Source of the DNA: Larkinella terrae
GTDB lineage: Bacteria; Bacteroidota; Bacteroidia; Cytophagales; Spirosomataceae
Assembly: GCF_009668025.1 (NCBI RefSeq)
Contig: NZ_WJXZ01000013.1
Location: 310,001-374,000 of the forward strand
DNA: 64,000 bases
Reading direction: 5' to 3'
In this document: positions 16,840 through 26,427 of the stretch, one piece after another
How positions within the stretch are numbered: the first letter of the stretch is position 1
How the letters are laid out: each line of letters opens with the position of its first letter
Position numbers and translations under genes: made by a program
Notes under the pieces: generated by a model
The model's input: the letters and a program-made list of their open reading frames with translations, nothing else
Told to the model about the DNA's origin: nothing
Database searches by the model: none

Positions 16840-17688
16840 ATGATCATGAAACGCAGCAATACATTGCTTGCACTGTGCCTATTGGGAACGTGGAGCGCTT
16901 TTGCTCAGACTATTTCGTCGGACACCACTAAAACGACTACGACGACCATTACAACAACCGGAACGGATACCACCTATCGCTCGAATTCGGCCAACTCGAC
17001 CAATTCAACGATGGACAATTCGTCGAATACCGCAACTACGCCTACGACAACTACGAACGATTCGCCAACGCAAACGCCCAGCAGTACGTATAGCTCAACG
17101 ACAACGACCGAGTATAGTGCGAGCCGGGAAACACGACCAAAAGCCGAAAGGCCCTACAAAGCATTTACGGGCGGTTTTTATGTCGGTGCCAACACCACCC
17201 GCTACCGCGGTGAGGATGTTGACGGCGACAACCCTGCCGGACGACTGGGCTACCAGATCGGCGCCTTTGTTCGCGGTGGAGGCCGGTTATACGGACAATT
17301 AGGTGTTGAATATTTCGCTTCCAGCTCGAATTACTTTAGCCCCGGCGACGGCTCTACGATTCAGGATATTTCCGGACGAATCAACACGAAATGGTTACAA
17401 ATTCCGGCGTATATCGGGGTGAAACTGGCTCAGTCTGAGCGGGGTATTTCGGCTGTTCGGCTGGCTGTTGGTGCTGAATACGCCAACCGTCTGAGCAGCA
17501 GCAACACCATCAACATTGATAACAATGAAATTAAAAGCGGCACCTTTCTGGGGCTGGCCAACCTGGGCTTCGATATAGGTCCGGTGCTGATCGATCTGGT
17601 TTATCACTACGGTTTTTCCGACGCCATCAGCGGATTTAACAATTCGCAACGTCGCGCCCTGGGCTTAAACGTCGGTTTCAAATTCTAA
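16840..17688 (+). CDS. Outer-membrane beta-barrel protein with Thr/Ser-rich linker
   Basis: About 282 residues. A signal peptide ('RSNTLLALCLLGTWSAFAQ') is followed by a low-complexity Thr/Ser/Asn region of roughly 80 residues and then a beta-barrel-like part of about 180 residues with alternating strands and glycine-rich turns ('FTGGFYVGANTTRY', 'LGYQIGAFVRGGGRLYGQLGVEYF', ending 'ALGLNVGFKF'). The terminal Phe fits outer-membrane insertion, and it resembles the OMP_b-brl_2 type. The ATG at 16840 or 16846 starts the signal peptide. Substrate unknown; a strong terminator follows. Confidence 0.8.
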   Translation: MIMKRSNTLLALCLLGTWSAFAQTISSDTTKTTTTTITTTGTDTTYRSNSANSTNSTMDNSSNTATTPTTTTNDSPTQTPSSTYSSTTTTEYSASRETRPKAERPYKAFTGGFYVGANTTRYRGEDVDGDNPAGRLGYQIGAFVRGGGRLYGQLGVEYFASSSNYFSPGDGSTIQDISGRINTKWLQIPAYIGVKLAQSERGISAVRLAVGAEYANRLSSSNTINIDNNEIKSGTFLGLANLGFDIGPVLIDLVYHYGFSDAISGFNNSQRRALGLNVGFKF

Positions 17689-17710
17689 ATTAACAGGTTG
17701 TAGTAAGTGT

Positions 17711-17746
17711 AAAAGTGACCCGGCATCAAGCCGGGTCACTTTTTTT
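17711..17746 (+). terminator. Terminator of the beta-barrel gene
   Basis: A 9-bp GC-rich core (GTGACCCGGC pairing with GCCGGGTCAC) round ATCAA is followed by seven T. It lies 22 bases after the stop codon. Confidence 0.93.
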
Positions 17747-17827
17747 ATGCCTTCTCCGTCCGGATCTCCGATTTATCGCCACCTGGCAGTTTTACTCATC
17801 TATTTGCTGAATGATGTGGGCCAAAAT

Positions 17828-17868
17828 ATAAAATTTGCAAATTCAACAATATATTCTGCAAATTTTAT
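17828..17868. promoter_or_regulatory. 12-bp inverted repeat upstream of susC, candidate operator
   Basis: ATAAAATTTGCA and TGCAAATTTTAT form perfect 12-bp arms separated by 17 bases. The left arm also overlaps a 12-base perfect palindrome, AATTTGCAAATT. The site lies about 200 bases before the susC start in a 380-base intergenic region (17689-18068) that otherwise holds only the terminator above and no credible gene. The spacing of about two helical turns between half-sites suits a dimeric regulator; that is inferred. Confidence 0.5.
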
Positions 17869-18068
17869 GGCAAGAAAGTGCTCAGTAATGATCGTATTTT
17901 GCTGCTATAAATTAGTTTCCGGATCGATTTCCGGATTCACTACCTATTCCGTAACCTAAAATTTTGCTCAATGAACTTCCTTCGGTTGCTCCCCGCTGGC
18001 CAGTAATCCCGGCCTGTTTCCCAAAAAGTGATACGTACCCAATTTAAACACAATTTTCCTATTCATGT

Positions 18069-21000
18069 ATGAAGCGAATTCTACGTTCGATTTTACAGCC
18101 CGGTAGTCCAGCCACCTGGCTGTGCCCCCTGATTAGCCTGTGTCTGGTAACCGGCGCGGCTCATGCCGCACCCACGGGCAAAGGTGATGCGCCAACCTAT
18201 AAAGTGGTGGAACAAACCATTACGGGCTCGATTACCGACGAAACCGGTAAAGGACTGCCCGGCGTCAGTATCCAGGTAAAAGGCACCACACGCGGCACCA
18301 CCACCGATTCCGACGGAAAATACCGGATTGCCGTCGATCCGGGTGCGACCCTCGTCTTTTCGTTCATCGGTTACATTCCGCAGGAGATCGTAATCGCCAG
18401 CCAAACCACCCTTAACCTGACCTTGTCCCCCGATACGCAGGCACTGAGCGAAGTGGTTGTCGTTGGGTATGGTACCCAGAAAAAAGTCAACCTTACCGGT
18501 TCTGTCGCAACCATCACGTCCAAAAACATCGAAAGTCGGCCGGTGACGAACGTTTCTTCTTCGCTGGCGGGTCTGGCGCCGGGCGTTTTTGTCCGGCAAT
18601 CGTCCGGAAAACCGGGTGCCGACGGCGCTACGATCCGGATTCGGGGAACCGGTACGCTCAACAACAGCGACGCTTTGGTCATCATCGACGGTGTGCAGGG
18701 CTCGATGGATGCCGTCAACCCGAATGACATCGAATCGATGTCAATCCTGAAAGATGCGGCATCGGCTTCGATTTACGGGTCATTGGCCGCCAACGGGGTT
18801 ATTCTGATCACGACAAAAAAGGGATCGGCCAAGAAAACGACCGTCACGTATACGGGCATTCTCTCATCGGCTCGCCCGAGCAACCTGCCTGAATTCATTT
18901 CGGATTACGTCCGTTACATGCGGTTATTCAACGAAAGCAACCGGAATGTGGGTGTTGCGGAAGTGTACTCGCCCAATACAATCCAGACCTGGGAAAACGC
19001 CAATAAAAATCCCGACGGCACCAGCCCGGGAGGTGTTCCCAATTACGTGGCCTATCCGAATACCGATTGGGCCAGTTGGGTATTCCGGAACGAAATTGTT
19101 CAGAACCATAACATTGCCGTCAGTGGCGGGGGTGAAAAATCGTTGTATAACATGTCGCTGGGCTATTTGGATAACCGGGGCGTCATGCAGAATACCGGGA
19201 TCAAGCGGTTTCAGCTCCGGGCCAATATCGAATCGAAAGTAGCGAAGTTCCTGACGCTTGGCGCGCAGACGTTTGCCTCGACCCAAAACGCCGGAAAAGC
19301 CAATACCGACCTGGCCTTTCAGTATTTGTGGCAAACCAACCCCGGTATTTATCCGTATTACAATGGGAAATACGGTTTTCCGGTGGCCGTGGAAGAACCA
19401 ACGACTGTCAACAACATCTATTCTTACCTCGACGGTACCGGCGGACTCGACCGAACCACGCGCTTCAACACCACCCTGTACGGCGTCGTGACCCTCGCGA
19501 AAGGGCTGACGCTGGAGCCGAAAGTAAACTACCAGACGCGTTTCAACGAGAATAATTCCTACGCGTTGCCCGGACCAGCCGAACGCTGGGATTTTTCGAC
19601 CAACACGCTGAAAGTTCAATTGACGCCTGCCGACCAGTTGACGACGGCTTATTCCTTCAACCGGGATTACCTGCTGACGCTGGACAACGTATTGCGCTAC
19701 AACACGACGTTCGGGTCCGATCATGAATTTGGCGCGCTGGTGGGTTACAACCAGTTCAACTTCCGGTACTATGATTTTAATGCCGCAAAACGTGGCCTGA
19801 TCGACTATACGACCACCACCTTAGGCTCAGCCGGTGAAACCTCGAATACCGCCGGTGGTCAGGAGTATAACCGGGCCATGCGGTCCTATTTCGGCCGGGT
19901 CAACTACGCCTATCAGTCGAAATACCTGTTTGAAGCCAATATGCGCTACGACGGTTCGTCGCGGTTTGCACCGGAAAGTCGCTGGGGTGTATTCCCTTCC
20001 TTTTCAGCGGGCTGGCGTATTTCCGAAGAATCCTTCCTGGCGGGTTTGAACGAAAAAATTCAGGGCCTGAAACTGCGGGCGTCCTGGGGTAAATTGGGTA
20101 ACAACGGCGCGAACAACAACCGGATTTATACTCCAGGTACATCGGGTGATTACGATTACCAGGCGGTTTACGGCAAAGTGCCTTATTCGTTCAACAACGT
20201 TGCCACGACGGGATTGGTACAGGCCAAATACGCCAACCCATTACTGCTCTGGGAATCGACAACCTTGACCGATATTGGTCTGGAAGGTTCTTTGTTCAAA
20301 GGTCGGATGAATTTCGAGATCGACTGGTATCACAAGTTAACCGACGGTATTCTGACCACTCCGCCCATTTTCCTGACGGCCGGAACAAAGGCCGCACCCA
20401 CCCAGAATACGGCGGGTGTGATGAACAAAGGGTTGGAATTAACGCTCGGCTGGCGGGAAAAAATCGGGGAAGTTGATTTCTCGATAAGCGGTAACATCGC
20501 GTACAACATCAACCGGGTGACGAATTACCGGGGAACCCTCGCCGAAGGCTACACCACCGACGCGGCTGGTAACAAAGTGTATAACTCCAACATCGGGCAG
20601 GTATCCAGCGGTGGCGATACCCGCGTGCTGGAAGGGCATCCGATTGATGAATATTACCTCCTGGATGTTTATAAAGGCGACGGGAGCCATTCCAATTCCG
20701 ACGGAACGGTTAATATCAACGGCGGGCCAAAAGACGGTATGATCCGGACTCCGGAAGATCTGGCGTGGGTGCAGGCCATGATCGCCAAAGGCTACAAATT
20801 TCAGCCGGTCGGTACGATTGGGAAAGGACAATTGTACTACGGCGACCTGATTTACGCCGACACCAATGGCGACGGCACCTACGGGAACAACTTCGACAAG
20901 CGGTTTTCGGGTGTCAGCAGCACGCCGAAATACATCATGGGTCTGTCACTCAGCGCTTCCTGGCGCGGTTTTGACTTCTCGATGCTTTGGGCGGGCAGCG

Positions 21001-21425
21001 CCGGGATGAAATACCTGTATAACCAAACCGGTATTAACGGAACGCGCACGACGCTGACCAACTCGATCGGTACGCGGATCGCCGATGATCACTATTACTA
21101 CAACGACGCCAATCCGAGTGATCCGGCCAACAACATCAACGGGACTTTTCCGCGCCTGAAATACAATTCGGATAGTCAGACGAATATTCCCAGCTCCTAC
21201 TGGTTGTATGATGCGTCGTACGTCAAGCTGAAAAATGTGCAGCTTGGCTATTCAATTCCGGCCGCCTGGGCCTCAAAAGTCGGAATGAGCCGGGCACGGG
21301 TGTTTTTATCGGGCGAGAACATTTTCATGATCACCAAGTATCCGGGCCTTGATCCGGAAGTGGGGGCCAACGTCTCCTACCCGACCATGAAACAGTATGC
21401 CGTGGGTCTGAACGTAACTTTTTAA
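18069..21425 (+). CDS. SusC/RagA-type TonB-dependent outer-membrane transporter
   Basis: A 1118-residue outer-membrane importer for glycans or peptides. After a signal peptide (to about residue 34) comes a CarboxypepD_reg-like domain ('ITGSITDETGKGLPGVSIQVKGTTRGTTTD'), then the SusC signature 'VVVVGYGTQKKVNLTGSV', a plug domain ('IRIRGTGTLNNSDALVIIDG') and a large beta barrel ending in Phe ('YAVGLNVTF'). There is no N-terminal STN domain, so it is not an anti-sigma-coupled version. It is followed 18 bases later by its SusD partner. No glycoside hydrolase or peptidase is adjacent, so the substrate cannot be told. Confidence 0.96.
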   Translation: MKRILRSILQPGSPATWLCPLISLCLVTGAAHAAPTGKGDAPTYKVVEQTITGSITDETGKGLPGVSIQVKGTTRGTTTDSDGKYRIAVDPGATLVFSFIGYIPQEIVIASQTTLNLTLSPDTQALSEVVVVGYGTQKKVNLTGSVATITSKNIESRPVTNVSSSLAGLAPGVFVRQSSGKPGADGATIRIRGTGTLNNSDALVIIDGVQGSMDAVNPNDIESMSILKDAASASIYGSLAANGVILITTKKGSAKKTTVTYTGILSSARPSNLPEFISDYVRYMRLFNESNRNVGVAEVYSPNTIQTWENANKNPDGTSPGGVPNYVAYPNTDWASWVFRNEIVQNHNIAVSGGGEKSLYNMSLGYLDNRGVMQNTGIKRFQLRANIESKVAKFLTLGAQTFASTQNAGKANTDLAFQYLWQTNPGIYPYYNGKYGFPVAVEEPTTVNNIYSYLDGTGGLDRTTRFNTTLYGVVTLAKGLTLEPKVNYQTRFNENNSYALPGPAERWDFSTNTLKVQLTPADQLTTAYSFNRDYLLTLDNVLRYNTTFGSDHEFGALVGYNQFNFRYYDFNAAKRGLIDYTTTTLGSAGETSNTAGGQEYNRAMRSYFGRVNYAYQSKYLFEANMRYDGSSRFAPESRWGVFPSFSAGWRISEESFLAGLNEKIQGLKLRASWGKLGNNGANNNRIYTPGTSGDYDYQAVYGKVPYSFNNVATTGLVQAKYANPLLLWESTTLTDIGLEGSLFKGRMNFEIDWYHKLTDGILTTPPIFLTAGTKAAPTQNTAGVMNKGLELTLGWREKIGEVDFSISGNIAYNINRVTNYRGTLAEGYTTDAAGNKVYNSNIGQVSSGGDTRVLEGHPIDEYYLLDVYKGDGSHSNSDGTVNINGGPKDGMIRTPEDLAWVQAMIAKGYKFQPVGTIGKGQLYYGDLIYADTNGDGTYGNNFDKRFSGVSSTPKYIMGLSLSASWRGFDFSMLWAGSAGMKYLYNQTGINGTRTTLTNSIGTRIADDHYYYNDANPSDPANNINGTFPRLKYNSDSQTNIPSSYWLYDASYVKLKNVQLGYSIPAAWASKVGMSRARVFLSGENIFMITKYPGLDPEVGANVSYPTMKQYAVGLNVTF

Positions 21426-21443
21426 CCGACATTTTCCAAGACG

Positions 21444-23231
21444 ATGAACTTCTTTCGATCGATAAAAAATACTGGAATAACAGGCATCAACAAAGCCGGT
21501 CTGGGCCTGATGGTGATGCTCGCCCTGGGCAGTTGCGAACAGGATTTGCTCGACACTACTCCTTACGGCTCAATCAGTTCAGCCAACATGTGGGTTAGCG
21601 ATAACCTGACAGACCTGGGGGTTGCCGGGGTCTACAATGCTCTCCGGCTGGGCATCCAAACCGGCGGTGCTTCCGACCGGGAGTTGTACCAGATGGATGG
21701 CATGGGTTTTACATCTTCCAGTCGGGGTGGTAACGACATGATCAACGCTACTTCGACCACCTCCAGCGCCCGGTTTTTGAACACCTGGAAGGAACTCTAC
21801 GAAGGTATCCACCGGTCCAACGATGCCATTACCAACATTGCGGCCAAATCACCTTCGGCGGCTGACAAGAAAGCGCGGCTGATTGCGGAATGTAAATTTT
21901 TGCGGGCCTATTTCTACCTCCGGCTGAATCAGCTTTTCAAAGGCGTTCCGATTTACCTCGAACCGGTCACCGTCCCCGAAATGAACCGCCCCCGCGAAAC
22001 GGAAGAGAAGGTCTGGGCCCAGGTGATTCAGGATTTGACCGACGCCATTAACGAAAAGAATCTGCCGGATAAATACGCTGCCAAAGCCGCTAATTATGGA
22101 CACGTGACAAAGGGGGCAGCCTATGCCCTGCGGGGTAAAGCGTATCTCTACCAGAAAAAATACGCCGAAGCCGCTGCGGATTTTGCCAAAGTGAAAGAAG
22201 CGGGTTACAAGCTCTTTGCCGATTACAACAAGCTTTTCAAGGAGGTAAATGAGCAGAGCGACGAGATGATTTTTTCCCTGCAGAATACGGGCGTTGATAC
22301 CTACGGTTCTACGACGCAGTGGTATTGCGGAACCCGCTCGTCGTTCGGTTCCTGCTGGAACAACTACTACGTTTCGACCACCGTAGTAGATTTGTACGAA
22401 AACAAGGACGGCAGCAAATTCGACTGGAACTCGATCATTCCGGGCTATAACAGCATGCCCGTTGATAAACGCGAGGTGTTCTTTTACCGTAATGGATTGA
22501 CTGCCGCCGAAATTGCAACCGGCACGAGCAAAGGGCTTGATATGTCACTGTACCTGCCAAACGGTAACGAGGAGCGGATTGCGAAAGCCTACCAAAACCG
22601 CGATCCCCGGCTCCTGAGCAACGTCATTGTGCCGTATGCGACGTACCTAGGCCGTCCGCAGAACGGAGCGGATCAGATTTACACCAACCGCTGGCCGTCG
22701 CGCAGCGAAACGCCCCCGGTTCTGGATTTATTTACCGATTCGCGGAGCCAGTTCTTTTACCTGCACCGCAAATTCGTTTACGAAGGGTCGACCGAATTGC
22801 TCAACCGCCAGTTCGGACCGATCGATTTCCCGATCATCCGTTACGCCGACGTCCTGCTGATGTGGGCCGAAGCGCTGAACGAACAGGGAAAAACCGCCGA
22901 TGCCGTGGCGCTGGTGAACGAAGTCCGGGCCAGGGCCGGAGTGGGTTTGCTGAATTCCTCAACCGCCACGACGGTTTCGGGTCAGACCGATTTGCGCGAA
23001 CGAATCCGCAACGAGCGTCGGCTTGAATTTGTGAACGAAGGCATCAATTACTTCGACGAACTTCGCTGGGGAACATTGAAAGACAAGGTGTTCACGGCGG
23101 GAAGTGGTGTCAATCAAATCTGGGGCAGCATCACGATTCCGTATACCTGGAAAGAAAATATTACCATTTGGCCAATTCCGCAAACGGAAATCGAAATGAA
23201 TCCGAAACTGACCCAGAATCCGGGCTGGTAA
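21444..23231 (+). CDS. SusD/RagB-type surface lipoprotein
   Basis: A 595-residue outer-membrane lipoprotein that works as the ligand-binding lid of the SusC channel. The signal ends in lipobox 'LGSC' and is followed by 'EQDLLDTTPYGSIS', the usual SusD start. TPR-like helical repeats are seen in 'LIAECKFLRAYFYLRLNQLFKGVPIYLEPV' and 'ALRGKAYLYQKKYAEAAADFAKVKEAGYKLF'. The C-terminal 'YADVLLMWAEALNE' and 'IRNERRLEFVNEG' complete the family pattern. It forms a two-gene unit with susC and ends at two tandem hairpins. Confidence 0.96.
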   Translation: MNFFRSIKNTGITGINKAGLGLMVMLALGSCEQDLLDTTPYGSISSANMWVSDNLTDLGVAGVYNALRLGIQTGGASDRELYQMDGMGFTSSSRGGNDMINATSTTSSARFLNTWKELYEGIHRSNDAITNIAAKSPSAADKKARLIAECKFLRAYFYLRLNQLFKGVPIYLEPVTVPEMNRPRETEEKVWAQVIQDLTDAINEKNLPDKYAAKAANYGHVTKGAAYALRGKAYLYQKKYAEAAADFAKVKEAGYKLFADYNKLFKEVNEQSDEMIFSLQNTGVDTYGSTTQWYCGTRSSFGSCWNNYYVSTTVVDLYENKDGSKFDWNSIIPGYNSMPVDKREVFFYRNGLTAAEIATGTSKGLDMSLYLPNGNEERIAKAYQNRDPRLLSNVIVPYATYLGRPQNGADQIYTNRWPSRSETPPVLDLFTDSRSQFFYLHRKFVYEGSTELLNRQFGPIDFPIIRYADVLLMWAEALNEQGKTADAVALVNEVRARAGVGLLNSSTATTVSGQTDLRERIRNERRLEFVNEGINYFDELRWGTLKDKVFTAGSGVNQIWGSITIPYTWKENITIWPIPQTEIEMNPKLTQNPGW

Positions 23232-23233
23232 TC

Positions 23234-23303
23234 AAAACGTCACCAATCAATTGGTGACGTTTTAAGGGTGGTTGTGTGCAAGTTGCAGCACACAACCACC
23301 CTT
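23234..23303 (+). terminator. Two tandem hairpins after susD
   Basis: The first is a 14-bp perfect palindrome (AAAACGTCACCAAT and its complement, 23234-23263). The second, starting at the next base, is a 16-bp perfect stem (23264-23279 with 23288-23303) followed by TATCTTTT. They separate the susCD unit from the convergent hisS gene and could stop transcription from both sides. Confidence 0.88.
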
Positions 23304-23407
23304 TATCTTTTCAATAAACCGCAGACATTGCCAGGTCTCACATGCTATATTACTCATAGACAAGGACTTATTCTGACTTTTTATGTATTAAAATAATGAC
23401 GGCGCTG

Positions 23408-24775
23408 TCAGAGGAGCACCATTTTTTTCACAATGTCGTCTGCGGTCAGTTTTTCCTGTTCGCCCGTCAGCATATTTCTCAGTGTCAACTGGCCGGTTTG
23501 CAATTCTTCGGAGCCAATCAGTACGACGTACGGAATCCGTTTGGCATTCGCATAATCAAGCTGCTTTTTCACTTTAGCCGCATCCGGATACGCTTCGGCC
23601 GAAATATTCTGCGCCCGGAGCTGGCTCAACAACGGCAACCCGATCGAACGGGCTTCCGCGTCGAGGTGGACCACCAGCACCTGCGTGGCTTGCAGCCCGG
23701 TTTCCGGAAACAGATTCAGCTCTTCCATTACATCGTAAATCCGGTCGACACCCAGCGAGATACCGACGCCCGACAGGCCCGGCATTCCAAACGCGCCGGT
23801 GAGGTTGTCGTACCGGCCTCCGCCACTGATGCTGCCAATCTGCACGCCGTTGGCTTTCACTTCAAAAATGGCCCCGGTGTAATACGATAAGCCCCGGGCC
23901 AGCGTCACGTCCAGTTCAATACGGGCATCAGCCAAACCGTATTGCGCCACCAGTTGCCAGACTTCTTCAAGTTCAGAGACGCCTTTCAAACCGACTTCCG
24001 ATCCCGAAAGCCAGCTTTTCAGTTGCTCAAAAGCCGCCTGCGTTTGCTTCGGAAACTGGAACATCGGTTCTAGCTTTTCAATCGATTCGTCGGAAAAACC
24101 GCGTTGTTTCAGTTCTTCCACTACTTTTTCTTTCCCGATTTTATCGAGTTTATCGATTGCCACCGCCAGCGGTCCCTCCTGCCCTTCCGCACCCACCACC
24201 TCGGCAATACCGGTCAGGATCTTGCGGTTATTGATTTTTACGGTGAAATCCTGAATGCCCAGATTCCGCAGGCTTTCGTGCAGCATCAATACAATTTCGG
24301 CTTCGCACAACAGCGAATCCGTTCCGACTACATCTGCATCACACTGCACAAATTCCCGGTATCGACCCTTTTGGGGCCGGTCAGCGCGCCAGACCGGCTG
24401 GATCTGGTACCGTTTGAAAGGCATCGCCAGCGCGTGGCGGTTCATCACTACGTAACGGGCAAAGGGAACAGTTAAATCGTAACGGAGTCCTTTCTCAGAA
24501 ATTTTCAGGGTTAGTTTTTTGGCCGAATCCTGCCAGTCGCTCTCGGACAGGCCATTGGAAAAATCGCCGGAATTGAGGATTTTAAACAGGAGTTGGTCGC
24601 CTTCTTCACCATATTTACCCATCAATACCGACAGGTTTTCCAAAGCCGGGGTTTCGATGGGTTGAAATCCATAGCGCCGAAACGTCTGCCGGATGGTTTC
24701 CAGCAGAAAAAGCCGTTTGCTCATTTGTTCCGGCCCAAAATCGCGGGTTCCGCGGGGTACACTCGGTTTTTGCAT
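23408..24775 (-). CDS. hisS: Histidyl-tRNA synthetase
   Basis: A 455-residue class II aminoacyl-tRNA synthetase that charges tRNA-His. The start 'PRGTRDFGPEQM' is typical. Motif 2 is in 'FKRYQIQPVWRADRPQKGRYREF', the histidine-specific motif is 'LARGLSYYTG', and motif 3 is in 'GISLGVDRIYDVM'. The C-terminal anticodon-binding domain begins near 'TQVLVVHLD'. Convergent with susD and transcribed alone. Confidence 0.97.
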   Translation of the reverse strand: MQKPSVPRGTRDFGPEQMSKRLFLLETIRQTFRRYGFQPIETPALENLSVLMGKYGEEGDQLLFKILNSGDFSNGLSESDWQDSAKKLTLKISEKGLRYDLTVPFARYVVMNRHALAMPFKRYQIQPVWRADRPQKGRYREFVQCDADVVGTDSLLCEAEIVLMLHESLRNLGIQDFTVKINNRKILTGIAEVVGAEGQEGPLAVAIDKLDKIGKEKVVEELKQRGFSDESIEKLEPMFQFPKQTQAAFEQLKSWLSGSEVGLKGVSELEEVWQLVAQYGLADARIELDVTLARGLSYYTGAIFEVKANGVQIGSISGGGRYDNLTGAFGMPGLSGVGISLGVDRIYDVMEELNLFPETGLQATQVLVVHLDAEARSIGLPLLSQLRAQNISAEAYPDAAKVKKQLDYANAKRIPYVVLIGSEELQTGQLTLRNMLTGEQEKLTADDIVKKMVLL

Positions 24776-24871
24776 GCCGCAAAAATAGTAAGCCGGAGGG
24801 AGTTTTTTAGCAGCGGTTTTTTACAAGTTATCAAACACCGATAGGCTAACGAGATAAGTACAAATTAAAAA

Positions 24872-24902
24872 TTGATATTCTGCGGTTTTTCAGCTAATTT
24901 TG
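24872..24902 (+). promoter_or_regulatory. Promoter of the 54-residue protein gene
   Basis: TTG at 24872-24874, a 20-base spacer and a perfect TAATTTTG at 24895-24902 fit the Bacteroidota consensus TTTG-N19-TAnnTTTG. The start codon at 24941 would leave a leader of about 30 bases. Confidence 0.65.
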
Positions 24903-24940
24903 CGGACAATTTGGAATAAACTTACTAATTACATACAATC

Positions 24941-25105
24941 ATGGGAGTAACTGCACTGAAACGCAAAGACCAGAAAAATAAAGCCCGCGCGAATAATAAA
25001 ATTGCCCGCATCAAACAATTACTGCGTCGTCCTGACATTAAAAATGTTGATGTTGAAGCAATTAAGGCTTCTTTTGCCGAGAAGAAAGCCCAGGCTGCAG
25101 CTTAA
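24941..25105 (+). CDS. Small basic protein of 54 residues
   Basis: MGVTALKRKDQKNKARANNK begins a very basic N-terminal half, followed by a helical 'IARIKQLLRRPDIKNVDVEAIKASFAEKKAQAAA'. The charge and the lack of a signal suggest a cytoplasmic RNA- or ribosome-binding role, but no function is known to me. I recall similar short proteins in other Bacteroidota. A well-formed promoter sits 39 bases upstream, supporting a real gene. It is convergent with the gene at 25173. Confidence 0.85.
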   Translation: MGVTALKRKDQKNKARANNKIARIKQLLRRPDIKNVDVEAIKASFAEKKAQAAA

Positions 25106-25172
25106 TTTTTAGCATTTTCAGCGGGTAAACGGATTACGCTTTCTGAAAACCGACAGCAACTCGATTGCCTCG

Positions 25173-25511
25173 TCACGCTCGACGGACGGGGTTTTCTTTT
25201 TTCTGCCAGCCCCGAACTTTCTTTTTCATCTCCCGGCGAATGGCCCGACGGGTTTCGATTCTGACGCGGAAAATGATGGCCTGCCCAAACAGGGAAATTC
25301 CGGCGTTGATGACAATCAGGCTGTAGGTGCCGAGGAGGACCCAGCGAACCACCGGCTCGCCCGTGTGTTTCAGATTGGCCGCTTCGCTGAAAACGCACAA
25401 TCCATAGCCAATCAGCATCAGACTGAAAGGTGCTAAAAGCAGCCATTTGGTACGCGTACTCATCTGCTTAATGAGCCGCCGGCCGGGGGGTTTTGAGGGG
25501 GCAACAGCCAT
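25173..25511 (-). CDS. Small two-helix membrane protein, unknown
   Basis: A 112-residue protein with a basic N-terminus, two transmembrane helices ('WLLLAPFSLMLIGYGLCVFS', about residues 23-42, and 'WVLLGTYSLIVINAGISLFGQAIIF', about 57-81) and a strongly basic C-terminal tail ('RRAIRREMKKKVRGWQKKENPVRRA'). Topology would place both ends in the cytoplasm, by the positive-inside rule. No family motif recognised. Confidence 0.75.
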   Translation of the reverse strand: MAVAPSKPPGRRLIKQMSTRTKWLLLAPFSLMLIGYGLCVFSEAANLKHTGEPVVRWVLLGTYSLIVINAGISLFGQAIIFRVRIETRRAIRREMKKKVRGWQKKENPVRRA

Positions 25512-25655
25512 TTTTAATAACTACAAATAATCAAAACTCTAATTTAACAGACTTAATCGCATTTCATCGTTAAATCTGTTAATTTTTGCGTAATATGACC
25601 GAGGTGAGTTACAAAAACCGGTCCATTTCCGTGTCTTGATTGCGTTTGCTCTGGC

Positions 25656-26420
25656 ATGAAACATCTGATTAGCTTTATTTTGAAAACCGTTCCGCGCCCG
25701 GTTTTGCAGCGCGTCAGCCATTATGCCATGAAAGTCATGATGGTCTTTTACCGGGGAAACAACGTCGAATGTACGGTTTGCAGCAAACACTTTCGGGAAT
25801 TTATGCCCTACGGCCGGAACATACCCCGACCGAATGCACTGTGTCCCAATTGCTTAGCCCTGGAGCGGCACCGGCTAATGAATCTTTATCTGCAACGGAA
25901 AACCAATTTTTACCGCGATCAGCTCAAGGTGCTCCATGTCGCACCCGAACATTGCTTCATCTACCGGTTTGAAAAACTAACTAACCTGGATTACATCACC
26001 GCCGACATCGAGTCGCCATTGGCGAAAATAAAAATGGACATTCACCATATTCCATTTCCCGAAAATACGTTCGATGTCGCATTTTGTAACCACGTCATGG
26101 AACACGTTGAGGACGACGCCAAAGCCAGCAGTGAGCTTTACCGGGTGCTGAAACCGGGCGGTTGGGCCATCATTCAGTCGCCGATCGATTATTCCCGCGC
26201 AACGACTTTTGAAGACGCCAGCATCACCGATCCGAAAGAACGGGAGCGGCTTTTCTGGCAAAGCGACCACGTCCGGCTTTTTGGCCGCGATTACGCCCAG
26301 CGGCTTGCCAAAGGCGGTTTTACGGTCGTGGAAGACCGGTTCGTTTTTGAATTACCGAAAGAAGAAGTGAAACGGTTTTCGCTGCCCGCCGGAGAAATCA
26401 TTTACCTCTGCAAAAAGTAA
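25656..26420 (+). CDS. Class I SAM-dependent methyltransferase with N-terminal zinc ribbon
   Basis: 254 residues. An N-terminal zinc-finger-like module is built from 'CTVCSKHF' and 'CPNCLALERHR'. The methyltransferase fold follows: 'LKVLHVAPEHC' takes the place of the usual glycine-rich motif I, with 'DYITADIE', 'FDVAFCNHVMEHVEDD' (motif IV) and 'ELYRVLKPGGWAIIQ'. Such proteins are often found near cell-envelope sugar genes; here an SDR and a GT2 gene are neighbours. Substrate unknown. Confidence 0.87.
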   Translation: MKHLISFILKTVPRPVLQRVSHYAMKVMMVFYRGNNVECTVCSKHFREFMPYGRNIPRPNALCPNCLALERHRLMNLYLQRKTNFYRDQLKVLHVAPEHCFIYRFEKLTNLDYITADIESPLAKIKMDIHHIPFPENTFDVAFCNHVMEHVEDDAKASSELYRVLKPGGWAIIQSPIDYSRATTFEDASITDPKERERLFWQSDHVRLFGRDYAQRLAKGGFTVVEDRFVFELPKEEVKRFSLPAGEIIYLCKK

Positions 26421-26427
26421 CCCGGTT

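Noticed and set aside
17747-17959. 70-residue frame in the susC upstream region
   Set aside because: It starts right after a terminator T-run and runs through a long inverted repeat; the translation has no domain or signal.
23234-23303. Tandem hairpins after susD as members of the long palindrome group
   Set aside because: Their position after two convergent transcription units and the T-rich ends explain them as ordinary bidirectional terminators.
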